From: Nitzschia sp. pyKryTriq1
Taxonomy: Eukaryota > Bacillariophyta > Bacillariophyceae > Bacillariales > Bacillariaceae
Length of the DNA: 64,000 nucleotides
Reading direction: 5' to 3'
Assembly: GCA_956465555.1 (NCBI GenBank)
Contig: OY101126.1
Span: forward strand, 166,501-230,500
Part shown: one piece after another, positions 1 to 9,608 of the stretch
Position numbering within the stretch: position 1 is the stretch's first letter
Layout: every line of letters starts with the position of its first letter
The notes under the pieces: model-generated
What the model was told of the DNA's origin: nothing
Seen by the model: the letters and a program-made list of their open reading frames with translations, nothing else
Database searches by the model: none
Position numbers and translations under genes: made by a program

Positions 1-889
1 TGTTGTTGTTGTTTGGAAGATGCCGAGAGGTACGAAAGAATTGTCCATGCATACTGAATTTTGGAGTATTCGATTTGGGTTGGGCTTGAGTCAAGAGAGG
101 ATTTTGCTGCTGCTGCTGCTGCTGCATAATACTACTTCCTTCTTCTTCTCCTCCTTCTTCTCCTTGTTGTTGTTGTTGTTGTGGGAAACGTACCAACAAG
201 TGGGAAGGAATGCGATTATCGGAGGGTAGATTTAGTTGTATGGCCTCGTCCAACTTGGCGAGGGCCACAAAGGCGGGATGATTCTTCCAATTGTTGTTGT
301 TGTTTTTGTTGTTGTTGTATTTTTGTTCATCCTTTTCATTCGTTCTAGAATAATAATAATGAGCGGATGATGATACTGATGATACGGATCGAAGTCGCTG
401 CTGCGCCGAACGAGGAAGATTTGCATTGTTGTTGGATCCGTGCGGGAATATCCCCCCGGACGTTAATGATGATGATGATGAGGAGGAGGAGGAGTACGAC
501 GATGACGCCGTCGAAGAAAAGAGATACCATAATAACACCAGCAGCAGCAGCAGACACAATAACGCGAGCAAACCCAAAAGACTCATCCAAACAATGACAA
601 TCAAGAATCGCTGCTCTTGTTGCTTTTTTTGACGTTTTCGTTTGTCATATTTCAAATCCCTTGCTGCTGCTGCTGCTGCTGCTGTTGCTGCTGCTTCTAT
701 CGCTGTATTACACATTCTCCTCGTTCTCTTGGTATTATTGGTATGGGTACTGGTATTGGTATTATGGTTGACTCTATTACCACCACCAGCAGCAGCAGCA
801 GCAGTACCACCAGAGGTCGAGTGATGCTGCTTGGCATTGTTGCTGTTGCCGTTGCTGCTTCTACTGCCTCTTGATTTGATCATCATCAT
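1..889 (-). CDS. Partial type II-like single-pass membrane protein (C-terminus beyond left edge)
   Basis: An uninterrupted minus-strand frame of 296 codons runs from an ATG triplet at 881-889 off the left edge of the window, so the stop codon and C-terminus are missing. The first of three consecutive Met codons is taken as the start. The N-terminal ~90 residues are basic and low-complexity (Ser/Asn, Gly/Ala and an Ala run), followed by KYDKRKRQKK. One strongly hydrophobic segment lies at about residues 93-121 (FLIVIVWMSLLGLLALLCLL onward). Beyond it come Ser-, Asn- and Gln-rich stretches around a more normal part, HPAFVALAKLDEAIQLNLPS. A basic N-terminus before one long hydrophobic stretch suggests N-in/C-out topology, as in Golgi or ER type II proteins. 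The catalytic or lumenal part, if any, lies outside the window, so function is unknown. Codon-encoded homopolymers match neighbouring genes. Confidence 0.6.
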   Translation of the reverse strand, partial: MMMIKSRGSRSSNGNSNNAKQHHSTSGGTAAAAAGGGNRVNHNTNTSTHTNNTKRTRRMCNTAIEAAATAAAAAAARDLKYDKRKRQKKQQEQRFLIVIVWMSLLGLLALLCLLLLLVLLWYLFSSTASSSYSSSSSSSSSLTSGGIFPHGSNNNANLPRSAQQRLRSVSSVSSSAHYYYSRTNEKDEQKYNNNKNNNNNWKNHPAFVALAKLDEAIQLNLPSDNRIPSHLLVRFPQQQQQQGEEGGEEEGSSIMQQQQQQQNPLLTQAQPKSNTPKFSMHGQFFRTSRHLPNNNN

Positions 890-2396
890 TATTATTATGC
901 GGCTGATGTGGTACTGTACTATTATTCTTATTAGACGACGACGATGTTGATGTTGATGATGTTGATGTGGCCTTTCTGTATAAGCAGTCGTTGCATCGCG
1001 TTTTTAATAGTACCGGTAATAATACAGTACTGTAGAACGAATTCAATTATTGGTGTTGTTATTGTTGTTGTTGTTGTAAAACTCAGCGCTTCTCATAATC
1101 GACAGGTTACCTACGGATCGGTTGAGTCGGAAAGTCCAGCTTTCGACCGAGTGGACTCCTACTGGAACGATTGACGATCCCGAAGTCTCTAGATTCTATA
1201 ACCCGGTACAACCCGAATGGCCCAGAAGGATAGCATACCAAACACGAACTCTGAAAAGAGGAGGAAGAAGGAAACGAGGAAGAAACAAGCTCAGAAATTT
1301 CAAAGAGACACGATCTGCAACTAGCAGCTCGACTACCAACAACAACGACAACAATCGAGACAACTACTAACTATTTTAACTCTCCCACCCGCCCACCCGG
1401 TCTTCCAACATGACTACCGAAGGTTCGAAGCCCTTTGAGTTCAATTCGACGGGTCGTCTCGCACGGCCTCAAGAACGAGCCCAATAGGACCAAAGACCTA
1501 TGGCTGTCTGTCAGATTTCCGTGGCCGTCGGGTGGTCGTGCAACTAGATGCAGACACCCATATGCAACAACGCCCTAATCTAGACGGATTGGAGGACTGG
1601 ATCCAGATGTTCCAACCAGCGGTCGCCGATAGTATACGCCAAGTCAAAACCCGTGAGGCCGCAGCAGCCGCAAACCGAGACCAACACCAGAATCAACCAA
1701 ACCAACATCAACCCCAGAATCAAACACACCAGCACCATAATCCACCAAACCAGAATTACAATCAAAATCAACGAGATGGGTTCTAACCGGACCCGAATAC
1801 CCTGCGACGCTCCAGGAGAGCGCTGATAGGGCCGGGTTGAGGACGTAACACATCCTCTGCCGGTAATAAATAGAATTCAATTTTTTTTTTTAGTAGAGTA
1901 AGTGGTGCTTTGCCCCTGCCTTCGAGCATATTATTATGACGCACATAAAAAATAATCGCCGCACGATGTGCTTTTTTGCTTGGCTTTTCGCAATTATGCT
2001 TGCATGATGTTGTTGATTTGAAAAAGCGAGAAAATACCGATAGAGACTATACGTGTACTATATCGCATAAAAAATATAGACCGACAGTACGTGTAGTGGG
2101 CATAATAATATCATTTTCGAGTTTTGAGGGAAAGCTACAGTAGCTGCTGACGCCGTTACAAGTACCACTACTAGTAGTAGGTACATTCGTACTGTACGGA
2201 GCGGACTACTGTACGTCGTACCGGTAGATAGATATTCTACTTTACGGCATACGGTACCGGTAGTATTACTATGTACTGTACGAGTACCACACAGCTTATA
2301 CTACGTATATTCTATACTCGCAAAACGTGCAACGTGCAACGTCCTTCGTCTTTGTCTTACTGTATTTTCTTTTCAAACATCTACTACTAGTCTACC
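890..2396. other. Intergenic region with a possible decayed coding stretch
   Basis: No intact gene is supported here. Two open stretches, about 1122-1370 and 1532-1786 on the plus strand, look protein-like in composition (a basic KRGGRRKRGRNK block, then a Gln/Asn/His-rich tail) and lie in different frames. They could be remains of one old gene or element, or chance. The rest, 1880-2396, is AT-rich with several GTAC-type words and three copies of TACCGGTA (1011, 2219, 2255). It probably holds the promoters of the two divergent flanking genes, but I see no clear TATA element tied to either start. Confidence 0.4.
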
Positions 2397-4235
2397 ATGG
2401 TTCGACAAGGTCAAAGAGGAGGAGTCTGCTGTGGTTCACCACCGGTTCTTCCAAATCGAGTGATGCTGGTGGTGGCGTTCTTGATGCGACTTTTTCTTTC
2501 GTCGTTCTGCTGCTGCTGCTGCTGCTGCTGGATCTTGCTGTTTCAATTTCAATTTCAATTTCAATATCCTTGTCATTCTATTAGCCAGATTGCTTTCTGC
2601 CATGCCTTTTCTACCATATCCGTGACCCGGCATCGAGGGAGGACGACGACTGGTACTACTACAAGCACTACCGGTAGTAGTACTTCAAGTACTACTACCT
2701 GTACCACCAGCACGGGGCCGCAACCGCCATCACCATCATCATCATCATCATCATCATTATTACTACTTCGTTTCTCCTCCTCAGTGCCGCCGCCACGACG
2801 ACTGAGCAGTAAACAAGACGACGACGAGGAGGAGGGGGAGGATGGCAAGAAGGAAAATAATAACAACATGGAGGACAGCAGCAGCAACAACAGCAGCAGC
2901 AACAGCAACAGCAACCGCATGATGAGCATTTTGTCCCAACGTATTCAACAACTCCGAGAAAAAGAAAATCAACAAGATCAAGCATGGACACAAATTTTGA
3001 CATCACGTCTACAGGAACTGAAAAGGTCTAGTCGTATGGAGCAACAACTACTACTACTATCACCACAAGCACTGTCCTTATTGTCGACGAACAGCACTAC
3101 TAGTACTAGTACTAGTACTACGAATGCTACAAGTAATCCTCAAAACAAAACAGTTGTTGTCGTTCGACTTCCCGTCCTTTGTTTCGACGCTCTTTTACCG
3201 AAACAATCTCTAGAGGGAAGAACCGAAGATCCGACCTTTTGTGTGTTTTTGAGAAATTTGGGATTGGGAGGATGGTTTGTCATGACATCCTTGGATGTTC
3301 GGACCCGGAAAATACGACGTCATGGTGTCGTCTGCAAGATTGTCGCTCTCGATGCTCTTGTTGCACCAATAATGAAGGTCGTCCAGCAAGAACAACAAGG
3401 AGAACAACAAGGAGAACAACAACAACAACAATTTATGAATACGACTATTCCTACAGCGGTGGATTTTCAAATTGTGGGACAGACTCGGTGCCGAATTCTT
3501 AGCACAACAAACAGGAGTACTACTACTACTACTACTACTAGCAGCAGCATCATGATGACGGAACGAATAGGACGATGGCGACGAGGATACGATCCAAACG
3601 GTGAAGAGGCAGTATTGGGGTGGGGTGACGAACGATTCGTGGATGCACCAACACCTTGTTTGGATTCGGCAGATTCAAATGGAGGACCTTGTTCTCTTTA
3701 TTCCTCGACAATAATAGAAGAAGAGGCAGTAGCAGTAGCAGCAGCAGCAGCACCACCACCACCACTTTCGATTTCGGAATGGAACGACTTGGATGTTTTG
3801 GTGAATCTGGAGGCTTTGCAAGATCCAGTCGAAGAAACGACGAATTCTACTATACAAGCCAAGGTGGAGGATCTGTCCATATTAGTTGACGAATGGTGTG
3901 CTCTAGCATCGAACGTGGATACGTACAAGAATACCAATGTGACTGCCGCCACTCGCATAAGGACGGGGGAGCCCGGTTTGTGGGTGGAGCCGGACAAATT
4001 GTTGTCTCGAGTTCGGAAGCAACTCGGGCCGCGACCTCCTACAAGTACAGCAAAATCAGCAACTGCATTTTGCTTTTGGGCAGCGGCACTGATCAATCCG
4101 CTTCCTCCATTAGGAGTCTCCCTAGAGATACGAGGGCGGCTCTTGGAAGCGGCTACTTTGGAACAGCGATTGGAAATATTGGAGCTAGGATTGCGAAGGT
4201 CCATTGACAACCTAAGAGGACTTCGACCATTATAG
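2397..4235 (+). CDS. LON substrate-binding-domain protein, probably plastid-targeted
   Basis: A 612-residue intronless protein. Residues about 257-608 resemble the N-terminal (substrate-binding, PUA-like) domain of Lon proteases. It opens with LPVLCFDALLP and closes with FWAAALINPLPPLGVSLEIR (about 558-578) and LLEAATLEQRLEILELGLRR, the usual end of that domain. No AAA+ or Lon protease domain follows, so it is a stand-alone LON-domain protein and not a protease. Such proteins often act as substrate receptors or adaptors; that role here is inferred. The N-terminus holds a hydrophobic Cys-rich leader and the motif CHAFST, compatible with a diatom bipartite plastid presequence with Phe at +1. 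ACCATGG at 2397 is a strong start context, but Met at 2463 (MLVVAFLMRLF) would give a cleaner signal peptide. Long Ser, Thr, Asn and Asp runs interrupt the domain. Confidence 0.7.
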   Translation: MVRQGQRGGVCCGSPPVLPNRVMLVVAFLMRLFLSSFCCCCCCCWILLFQFQFQFQYPCHSISQIAFCHAFSTISVTRHRGRTTTGTTTSTTGSSTSSTTTCTTSTGPQPPSPSSSSSSSLLLLRFSSSVPPPRRLSSKQDDDEEEGEDGKKENNNNMEDSSSNNSSSNSNSNRMMSILSQRIQQLREKENQQDQAWTQILTSRLQELKRSSRMEQQLLLLSPQALSLLSTNSTTSTSTSTTNATSNPQNKTVVVVRLPVLCFDALLPKQSLEGRTEDPTFCVFLRNLGLGGWFVMTSLDVRTRKIRRHGVVCKIVALDALVAPIMKVVQQEQQGEQQGEQQQQQFMNTTIPTAVDFQIVGQTRCRILSTTNRSTTTTTTTSSSIMMTERIGRWRRGYDPNGEEAVLGWGDERFVDAPTPCLDSADSNGGPCSLYSSTIIEEEAVAVAAAAAPPPPLSISEWNDLDVLVNLEALQDPVEETTNSTIQAKVEDLSILVDEWCALASNVDTYKNTNVTAATRIRTGEPGLWVEPDKLLSRVRKQLGPRPPTSTAKSATAFCFWAAALINPLPPLGVSLEIRGRLLEAATLEQRLEILELGLRRSIDNLRGLRPL

Positions 4236-4575
4236 TCTAGTAGTAATCTGTTTTTCGAAATCATATATCATGAAAGATTAGATGATGATGATGATGATGA
4301 TGAACAAGTAGTAGTAGTACCGTACAAAAGGTAAAAGAAGCACCATCTGAAGGAATGAATCGAACCCAGAAAGGCATATTTTGCAGTGTATATCGATCCA
4401 CACGCATCATACTCGTAATAATACATATACGCGGGGGCGCGTGATCTCCTGAAAGTAGCGTAACGGAGAAGATACATATGCGACGCGCGACCGACCACAT
4501 ATTATTATTGGGATCATCGCATGATTATCAACCTGATGCTGTCACTACTCTAGCAGAGTAGAATCAGTATTATAG
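4236..4575. other. Short intergenic spacer between two plus-strand genes
   Basis: Contains a GAT triplet run near 4281-4303 and AT-rich sequence. A GAATCGAACCC word at 4358 looks like a reversed tRNA T-arm but has no matching stem. No gene is seen. Confidence 0.5.
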
Positions 4576-6882
4576 TTGCCGTCAATGTCGATGAGTATGA
4601 AAATGAAGACACAAACAATATCACCCAAGAATCATCAAGCGATCTCCTCTCGTCTTTTTTTGAAAGGAATTCGCTTGCAAGAAGCGAAAGAACCAGAAAC
4701 ACCCGCAGATGACGATGGGGAGGAGGAGGAGGAGGACGACGACGACGACGAGTTGTTGATGACTCGTCGGCGACGCCGCCGCCAGGAACTCTTCCAGCAA
4801 GACGTCCGGAATCTATTTGAGCCGTTTGGTCATGTCCAAGAAGTATTTCTGCCATGTCGGGGTCGGAAGACCAAACGCCATTACCGGAATGCGTTCGTCA
4901 CCATGGCAACTCTAGAACAAGCCCAACAAGCGCTGGAGAGCATTTCCACCATCACTCCGCACGCCCTCTTTGATGAGATTCGCCCGGCATGCGCCTTGAT
5001 GGCCGACCTTGCTGCCACGTCTGATGATTCCATGCATGATGATGGCGCATCCACCAGTGATCCAGCAGTCAAGCAAGTGATGGTGGTGCCCTCCCAGAAG
5101 AAGAAGGAGAAAATGAAAAGGCAGCAGCAGCAGCATGAGATGCAACTACAGAAACTTCGAACCTTGGCCGAATCCGCGAATCTGGTGTTGCAGTGCTACA
5201 AGTCGCACGCCGAACGACTCGTGGATTATCTTGAAGAAGCATCCGCAGCAGTCGTCCAAAGGAGGAACCATCATCATCGACATCGTCCAAATGCGTTGGA
5301 AGAAATGACAGTTCTGGGATCGAGCAGTCATCAAATCGTGTCGTTGATATTTTGTCACTGCCCGTCGTCGTCGTCGTCGTCGTCATCCCCTGCTGCCGTG
5401 GCCCGGTGGCTCGATTCGATTTGGTACATTCGAGGCAGCATTCAGCGGAGTTTTGTATTGGCGACTTTTACCTCTTCCACCAGCAGCAAGAAGTTTCCCA
5501 TTGTGCTTCAAACATGTCAACTACCGGATGCATCAACTTGGATCGAGATGCTTCGTGATCCAACACCTCCGCCACCTCTTCCTACGGAACAAAACGATTT
5601 GATGATGAATATTATGAAGGTTCGATTGAATACGTACCCACCAAAGCTACTGCCTGAAATCTTATCCGCATTGGAAGTCTATTATTCAACGCAGGAATCG
5701 TCGTCAACCGACAAAGATCGTGTGATAACATTCACGCCCTCCCATCAAGCGGCTACTCATGTATGGAGTGTTTTGCAATTGGTACCACCCAATCCAGCAC
5801 TGGAACAAGAAGGATTGTACATGATGGGCCTGTGTGAATGTGAAGCCAATCCAGTTGTTGTTGACGAGGAGAACATCCCATCTACTATTACTCAAGACGA
5901 TGAACTATTACAAGCAGTACGAATAGAACAACAACAACAGCCACAGCAACAACAAGAAGATCGTTCCCAGCGTCCAGCCATCATGTCGTCATTCGGGGCT
6001 ACTACTGGTACTACGACGAATGGCTTGAGTGAGAGTTGTTGCCGTGCTTATTGGAAATTGCAAGAAGCTTTGGAACGGTACCAAGAGGTGACTGGGCATG
6101 TACCCCTTCCCTTGATGACGTCCTCGCATTCCAATCCTCTTCCCATCAATTCTTCTTCGGCTATTGATGTCGGCGCCTCTCCTGGCGGGTGGACCCAGTT
6201 TCTGATTCAACAGTGCCAGTGTCGTACTGTCTACAGCATTGATCCTGGAATGCTGGATCCACGAGTACTTGCTCTGAACGACAACAAGGACAGCGAGGAT
6301 TCTTCCAATAATAATTCAGCGACAGCACCGCAATCACCTCGTGTCCGACATATTCCCCTCACTTTCCAAAACGGTTTGCCAGAAATAGTCAAACAGCGCC
6401 AGCAAGAAGAAATATTCCAGCAACCACCACAAGCAGCAGATGGTCGTGATCATGATGATCGGTCGTCCCCCACCACCAGCTTATTGGCCGTCGACTGGTA
6501 TGTATCCGACATGTGCGTCAAGAACCTTGGAGGTCAAGTCGATGCCCTCTTGATGGCAGTCCAGTTGGGCCTGGTCGCACCCCACAAGACGTTTTGCATT
6601 TTGACTCTCAAGTGCACGCGGGGTCATTCCAAGGCGACCTTTGATAGCCTTGTGGACGAACAAGTACGTCGTCTCTGTAGCACTGCTGCAACTACTACTA
6701 CTGGCAGTAGTTCGAGTATCATTCCAAAGCAGCACCCTCCTCAGGAGGACGTGAGGAAAGGCAACAACAACAACAGCAACAGCAACAGCAACAGCAACAA
6801 CGTCGTTGACTCTTCCTTCCAAGTCTTACACCTGTTTGCCAATCGCCAAAGTGAACGAACCGTCATGGGGTCGTGGAAGTAG
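4576..6882 (+). CDS. FtsJ-like SAM-dependent 2'-O-methyltransferase with RRM-like N-terminus
   Basis: A 768-residue intronless protein. The C-terminal third is a FtsJ/RrmJ-type Rossmann methyltransferase: the SAM motif AIDVGASPGGWTQFL lies at about 529-543, and the family's K-D-K-E catalytic tetrad can be read in AYWKLQEAL (about 495), VSDMC (about 645), LTLKCTRG (about 676) and RQSERTVMG (about 757). These enzymes methylate ribose 2'-OH groups of rRNA, tRNA or mRNA caps; the substrate here is unknown. Residues about 73-125 (DVRNLFEPFGHVQEVFLPC, then RNAFVTMATLEQAQQAL) look like an RRM fold and would give RNA binding in the same chain. A middle region (about 230-480) is moderately conserved-looking but unassigned. 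Asn/Ser, Gln and Glu/Asp runs are inserted between domains. It could be a distant relative of RlmM, which also has an N-terminal extension, but the RRM-like part argues for a distinct architecture. Confidence 0.8.
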   Translation: MPSMSMSMKMKTQTISPKNHQAISSRLFLKGIRLQEAKEPETPADDDGEEEEEDDDDDELLMTRRRRRRQELFQQDVRNLFEPFGHVQEVFLPCRGRKTKRHYRNAFVTMATLEQAQQALESISTITPHALFDEIRPACALMADLAATSDDSMHDDGASTSDPAVKQVMVVPSQKKKEKMKRQQQQHEMQLQKLRTLAESANLVLQCYKSHAERLVDYLEEASAAVVQRRNHHHRHRPNALEEMTVLGSSSHQIVSLIFCHCPSSSSSSSSPAAVARWLDSIWYIRGSIQRSFVLATFTSSTSSKKFPIVLQTCQLPDASTWIEMLRDPTPPPPLPTEQNDLMMNIMKVRLNTYPPKLLPEILSALEVYYSTQESSSTDKDRVITFTPSHQAATHVWSVLQLVPPNPALEQEGLYMMGLCECEANPVVVDEENIPSTITQDDELLQAVRIEQQQQPQQQQEDRSQRPAIMSSFGATTGTTTNGLSESCCRAYWKLQEALERYQEVTGHVPLPLMTSSHSNPLPINSSSAIDVGASPGGWTQFLIQQCQCRTVYSIDPGMLDPRVLALNDNKDSEDSSNNNSATAPQSPRVRHIPLTFQNGLPEIVKQRQQEEIFQQPPQAADGRDHDDRSSPTTSLLAVDWYVSDMCVKNLGGQVDALLMAVQLGLVAPHKTFCILTLKCTRGHSKATFDSLVDEQVRRLCSTAATTTTGSSSSIIPKQHPPQEDVRKGNNNNSNSNSNSNNVVDSSFQVLHLFANRQSERTVMGSWK

Positions 6883-7094
6883 AGGAGGAGCCGTGTCTCA
6901 GCTAATACCTCTACTTTATAGTAGTAGTAGTAGTAGTAGTAGCTAGTACATTAGTAATAGTAGGTACTGAAGGCGTAGATCTCGAGCAGTTCAGACTATT
7001 CGTCTACTCGAGCAGCAATAAGATTAAAGATGTAAATGAGGCTAATAATAGAAATAATATGTATTTTTTCATGAAGACAGGCGCTTCAGTCTTT

Positions 7095-9608
7095 TTAGTT
7101 CGCACCAAACAAAGCTAGGACCTTGTCAATATCCACATCAAACCCGGCGTTGCCTTCCCGAAGTGTTCGACGAGACGAACTCTCAGCTGGGCAGGCACAT
7201 TTCAAAAGGAAGGTGTACTGCACCACCTTTTTGCCGGCATCCTTGAGCGCCGGTGGTACGGGGCAGCACTTGTCCACTGCGGCGCCTCCCAAGAATGCGG
7301 CTGGTGCTTCAGCCGTGTCCATGAAATAGACTTGGATGAGAGTAACAGGATGGCCCTCGGCAAACAGACAGTCGGCTGTGATTGCGGGGCTTTCGGTGCT
7401 GCAGGCGCTGGTCTCATAGCCGTCGCAGGCTTCGCTCCAGCCATATCCCTTGCCGTTAGGACCCGTTCCAGGGGCAGTGCTAGTAGGCTTGTGGTATTTG
7501 ACAAACATCTCCATTTCACTGTCGAAAGGGTTCTCGACCTTGAAGTCGATAGTAGTACCATCATCTGATGGTACAATGGAGTAGATCATGTCTGGGCCTT
7601 GATAGGGACCTCCAATTACGTTGAGCTCCATAACACCGGTTCCAGCACCGTTGACTCCAGGGCAATGATCGCTTCCCTTGCTGCCCATCTCCGCGGGACA
7701 GGCTTTCACGTAGTTCACGCCCGCGGGATCCACATCAGAAACTTTATTAGATGGGACGTGCTCGTTTGTCCCAGAAACCTCAACGTTCTTGGAATCCAGA
7801 GGAACAGCAGTTGCACTCGGAGGACCTTCTATCTGGATGACATCCCCGGGACAGAATTTGTCGTCCCCTCCCACGCCAACGAGGGCAATGGGATCCAGTG
7901 TTGGAGTGCCTGAAGTGAGGCCTCCTTCGTTAATGTCCTTCATTTGTGCATCGAGTAGGCACACGTTGCCTGTGTTTTTGACGGTGTAACAGTACTGGTA
8001 CGTGCCATCAGGAGACTCATAGATACCATCGACCATGGAGCTACCCAAGAAGATTTCGGTGTCCAAGAGGACGCCCTCCGTTCCCATGAAGGCTTTAAGG
8101 GGACAGTCGCCTGGTTTGCCAGCGGACTTGATTACCTGGATGGCGGCAGTGTAGTCTACGGTGACGCCCGAAGCGTCACTGGCCGAGGGGCAATCACTCC
8201 CGTCATCGACACTGCAACCCGTGGCTGTGGCGTCGAAGCCAAGCTCGGGGCCATCGGGCAGGCCAGTCTTCACCTCACCAGGGATGTATCTCGTTTCTCC
8301 AGGGCAGAGAAGGTCTGCAGCATCGGGATCGTAAGTGGCAGTAACGAGAATGTCGCTGAGGACGCCGTTTACGCTGCCGGTTCCGCCATAGGGGGCAGGA
8401 TCACTCATGACGACATCCTTGAGGCAAACGGGAACCTTGTTACCCTTTGTCTCGGGAACAGAGACGACCCAGCAGTACTGCCATTCGGCGTTAGGATTGG
8501 GAAGCTTGTACACATCATCCACGAGGCCAGAGGAGTTAGCAGCGGGCTCACTGAACACACCAGGGAGGCCATCGATCATCTTGTCTGCATTGGCGCACTG
8601 GCCAACAGGGGCAGAATACTTCTTGATCTCAATAGAGGCCTCACGTACCACGGCAGTGGTGCCTGGCTCACCACAGCAGGGATTCTCTGGGTCGGGATCC
8701 GTTGCAGTGGGATAGTCGCAGCAAAGTCCATTACGAACATAGGGGCAAGCAGGCTCCCACATGCGCCAGTAGGCCTTGATATCGTTTACGTTTTTTAGCC
8801 GGTCGGCAACTTCTTGGCGAGTGCCATGTTCCTTGATCAAGTAGTCCGTGAGGTTGTGGAAATCTTTTCCACCCCACTCAGTCCAAGGAGCCTTGTTCTT
8901 GCACTCGATCTTGACATCGTGTTGGAGTTTGTGACCGCAGCCTTCTCCGTTCCAAGCATCCTCATCAATAGTGATGCGGACCCAAGGGTTCTTGGCCGAA
9001 CAGGTGCGGTGACAAATGGTCACACGCTCGGTGGTAGCGTTGCAGTCCCTTTTGCTGTCTTCGACGGTGTTGCCGTTACAGTTTCCAGGGACCTTCTTGC
9101 CGATGCAACCTGTAGTGAAACAAGTTCCGTTAACAAGGGTGCCGAAAACGGGATTTTCAGGGGCGTCCTCGAGGGAGCACATAAAGCCATCAGCACAGCC
9201 AGTACCCTCGGCATCCTCCCAGTAGGGACCGCCGTCATTTACGTCGCGATCCTTCCAGGAAGACTGGCAGAAGTCGCCAAAATATCCATTGCCGCGACTG
9301 GCTTCAACGCACGCTTTATTGGGGCCGACCTGGGTATAGATGCATTTCTCATCGGCTTCACAATCATTCTTTTGCGTGCCGCGGTCGACACAATCGTAGT
9401 GGGTATGATCAGAAGATTTTTCACATGTCATAGTCTGCGCGTTTTGCTTGTGATAGCCCCAGACACAATATTTTGGGGATGCTTTGTTAGCCGCGCAAGT
9501 AGCGTTAGTGGTGTAAGCCAAACAGGGATCGGCGACTGGCTGGGCGGCCTCAGTCACAAGGGTGGTGCCGAAGAGAGCCAAGAGAGCTCCCTGGAAAACG
9601 AGCTTCAT
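7095..9608 (-). CDS. Secreted Cys-rich ICHRTCS-family protein, long form with two inserted repeats
   Basis: An 837-residue intronless secreted protein. A signal peptide (MKLVFQGALLALFGTTLVTEA) is followed by Cys-rich PSI-like segments with short CxxxxxNxTC spacing, then the family core: CIGKKVPGNCNGN, ERVTICHRTCS (about 198), NPWVRITIDEDAW, ECKNKAPWTEWG, DYLIKEHGTR (about 256) and CPYVRNGLCCDYP (about 288). Residues about 333-622 hold two diverged ~140-residue beta-rich repeats with YCWVVSV/YCYTVKN and CPGE/CPGD motifs, resembling DUF11/SdrB-like surface repeats; the two paralogues nearby lack them. The C-terminal domain (about 633-815) ends with KCACPAESSSRRTLREG. Codon use is regular, without the triplet runs of neighbouring genes, suggesting strong expression or selection. 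Function is unknown; an extracellular matrix or frustule-associated glycoprotein is a guess from its architecture. Confidence 0.8.
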   Translation of the reverse strand: MKLVFQGALLALFGTTLVTEAAQPVADPCLAYTTNATCAANKASPKYCVWGYHKQNAQTMTCEKSSDHTHYDCVDRGTQKNDCEADEKCIYTQVGPNKACVEASRGNGYFGDFCQSSWKDRDVNDGGPYWEDAEGTGCADGFMCSLEDAPENPVFGTLVNGTCFTTGCIGKKVPGNCNGNTVEDSKRDCNATTERVTICHRTCSAKNPWVRITIDEDAWNGEGCGHKLQHDVKIECKNKAPWTEWGGKDFHNLTDYLIKEHGTRQEVADRLKNVNDIKAYWRMWEPACPYVRNGLCCDYPTATDPDPENPCCGEPGTTAVVREASIEIKKYSAPVGQCANADKMIDGLPGVFSEPAANSSGLVDDVYKLPNPNAEWQYCWVVSVPETKGNKVPVCLKDVVMSDPAPYGGTGSVNGVLSDILVTATYDPDAADLLCPGETRYIPGEVKTGLPDGPELGFDATATGCSVDDGSDCPSASDASGVTVDYTAAIQVIKSAGKPGDCPLKAFMGTEGVLLDTEIFLGSSMVDGIYESPDGTYQYCYTVKNTGNVCLLDAQMKDINEGGLTSGTPTLDPIALVGVGGDDKFCPGDVIQIEGPPSATAVPLDSKNVEVSGTNEHVPSNKVSDVDPAGVNYVKACPAEMGSKGSDHCPGVNGAGTGVMELNVIGGPYQGPDMIYSIVPSDDGTTIDFKVENPFDSEMEMFVKYHKPTSTAPGTGPNGKGYGWSEACDGYETSACSTESPAITADCLFAEGHPVTLIQVYFMDTAEAPAAFLGGAAVDKCCPVPPALKDAGKKVVQYTFLLKCACPAESSSRRTLREGNAGFDVDIDKVLALFGAN

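Noticed and set aside
4330-4410. tRNA-like GAATCGAACCC word on the minus strand
   Set aside because: The T-arm stem does not pair and no anticodon or acceptor stem can be built.
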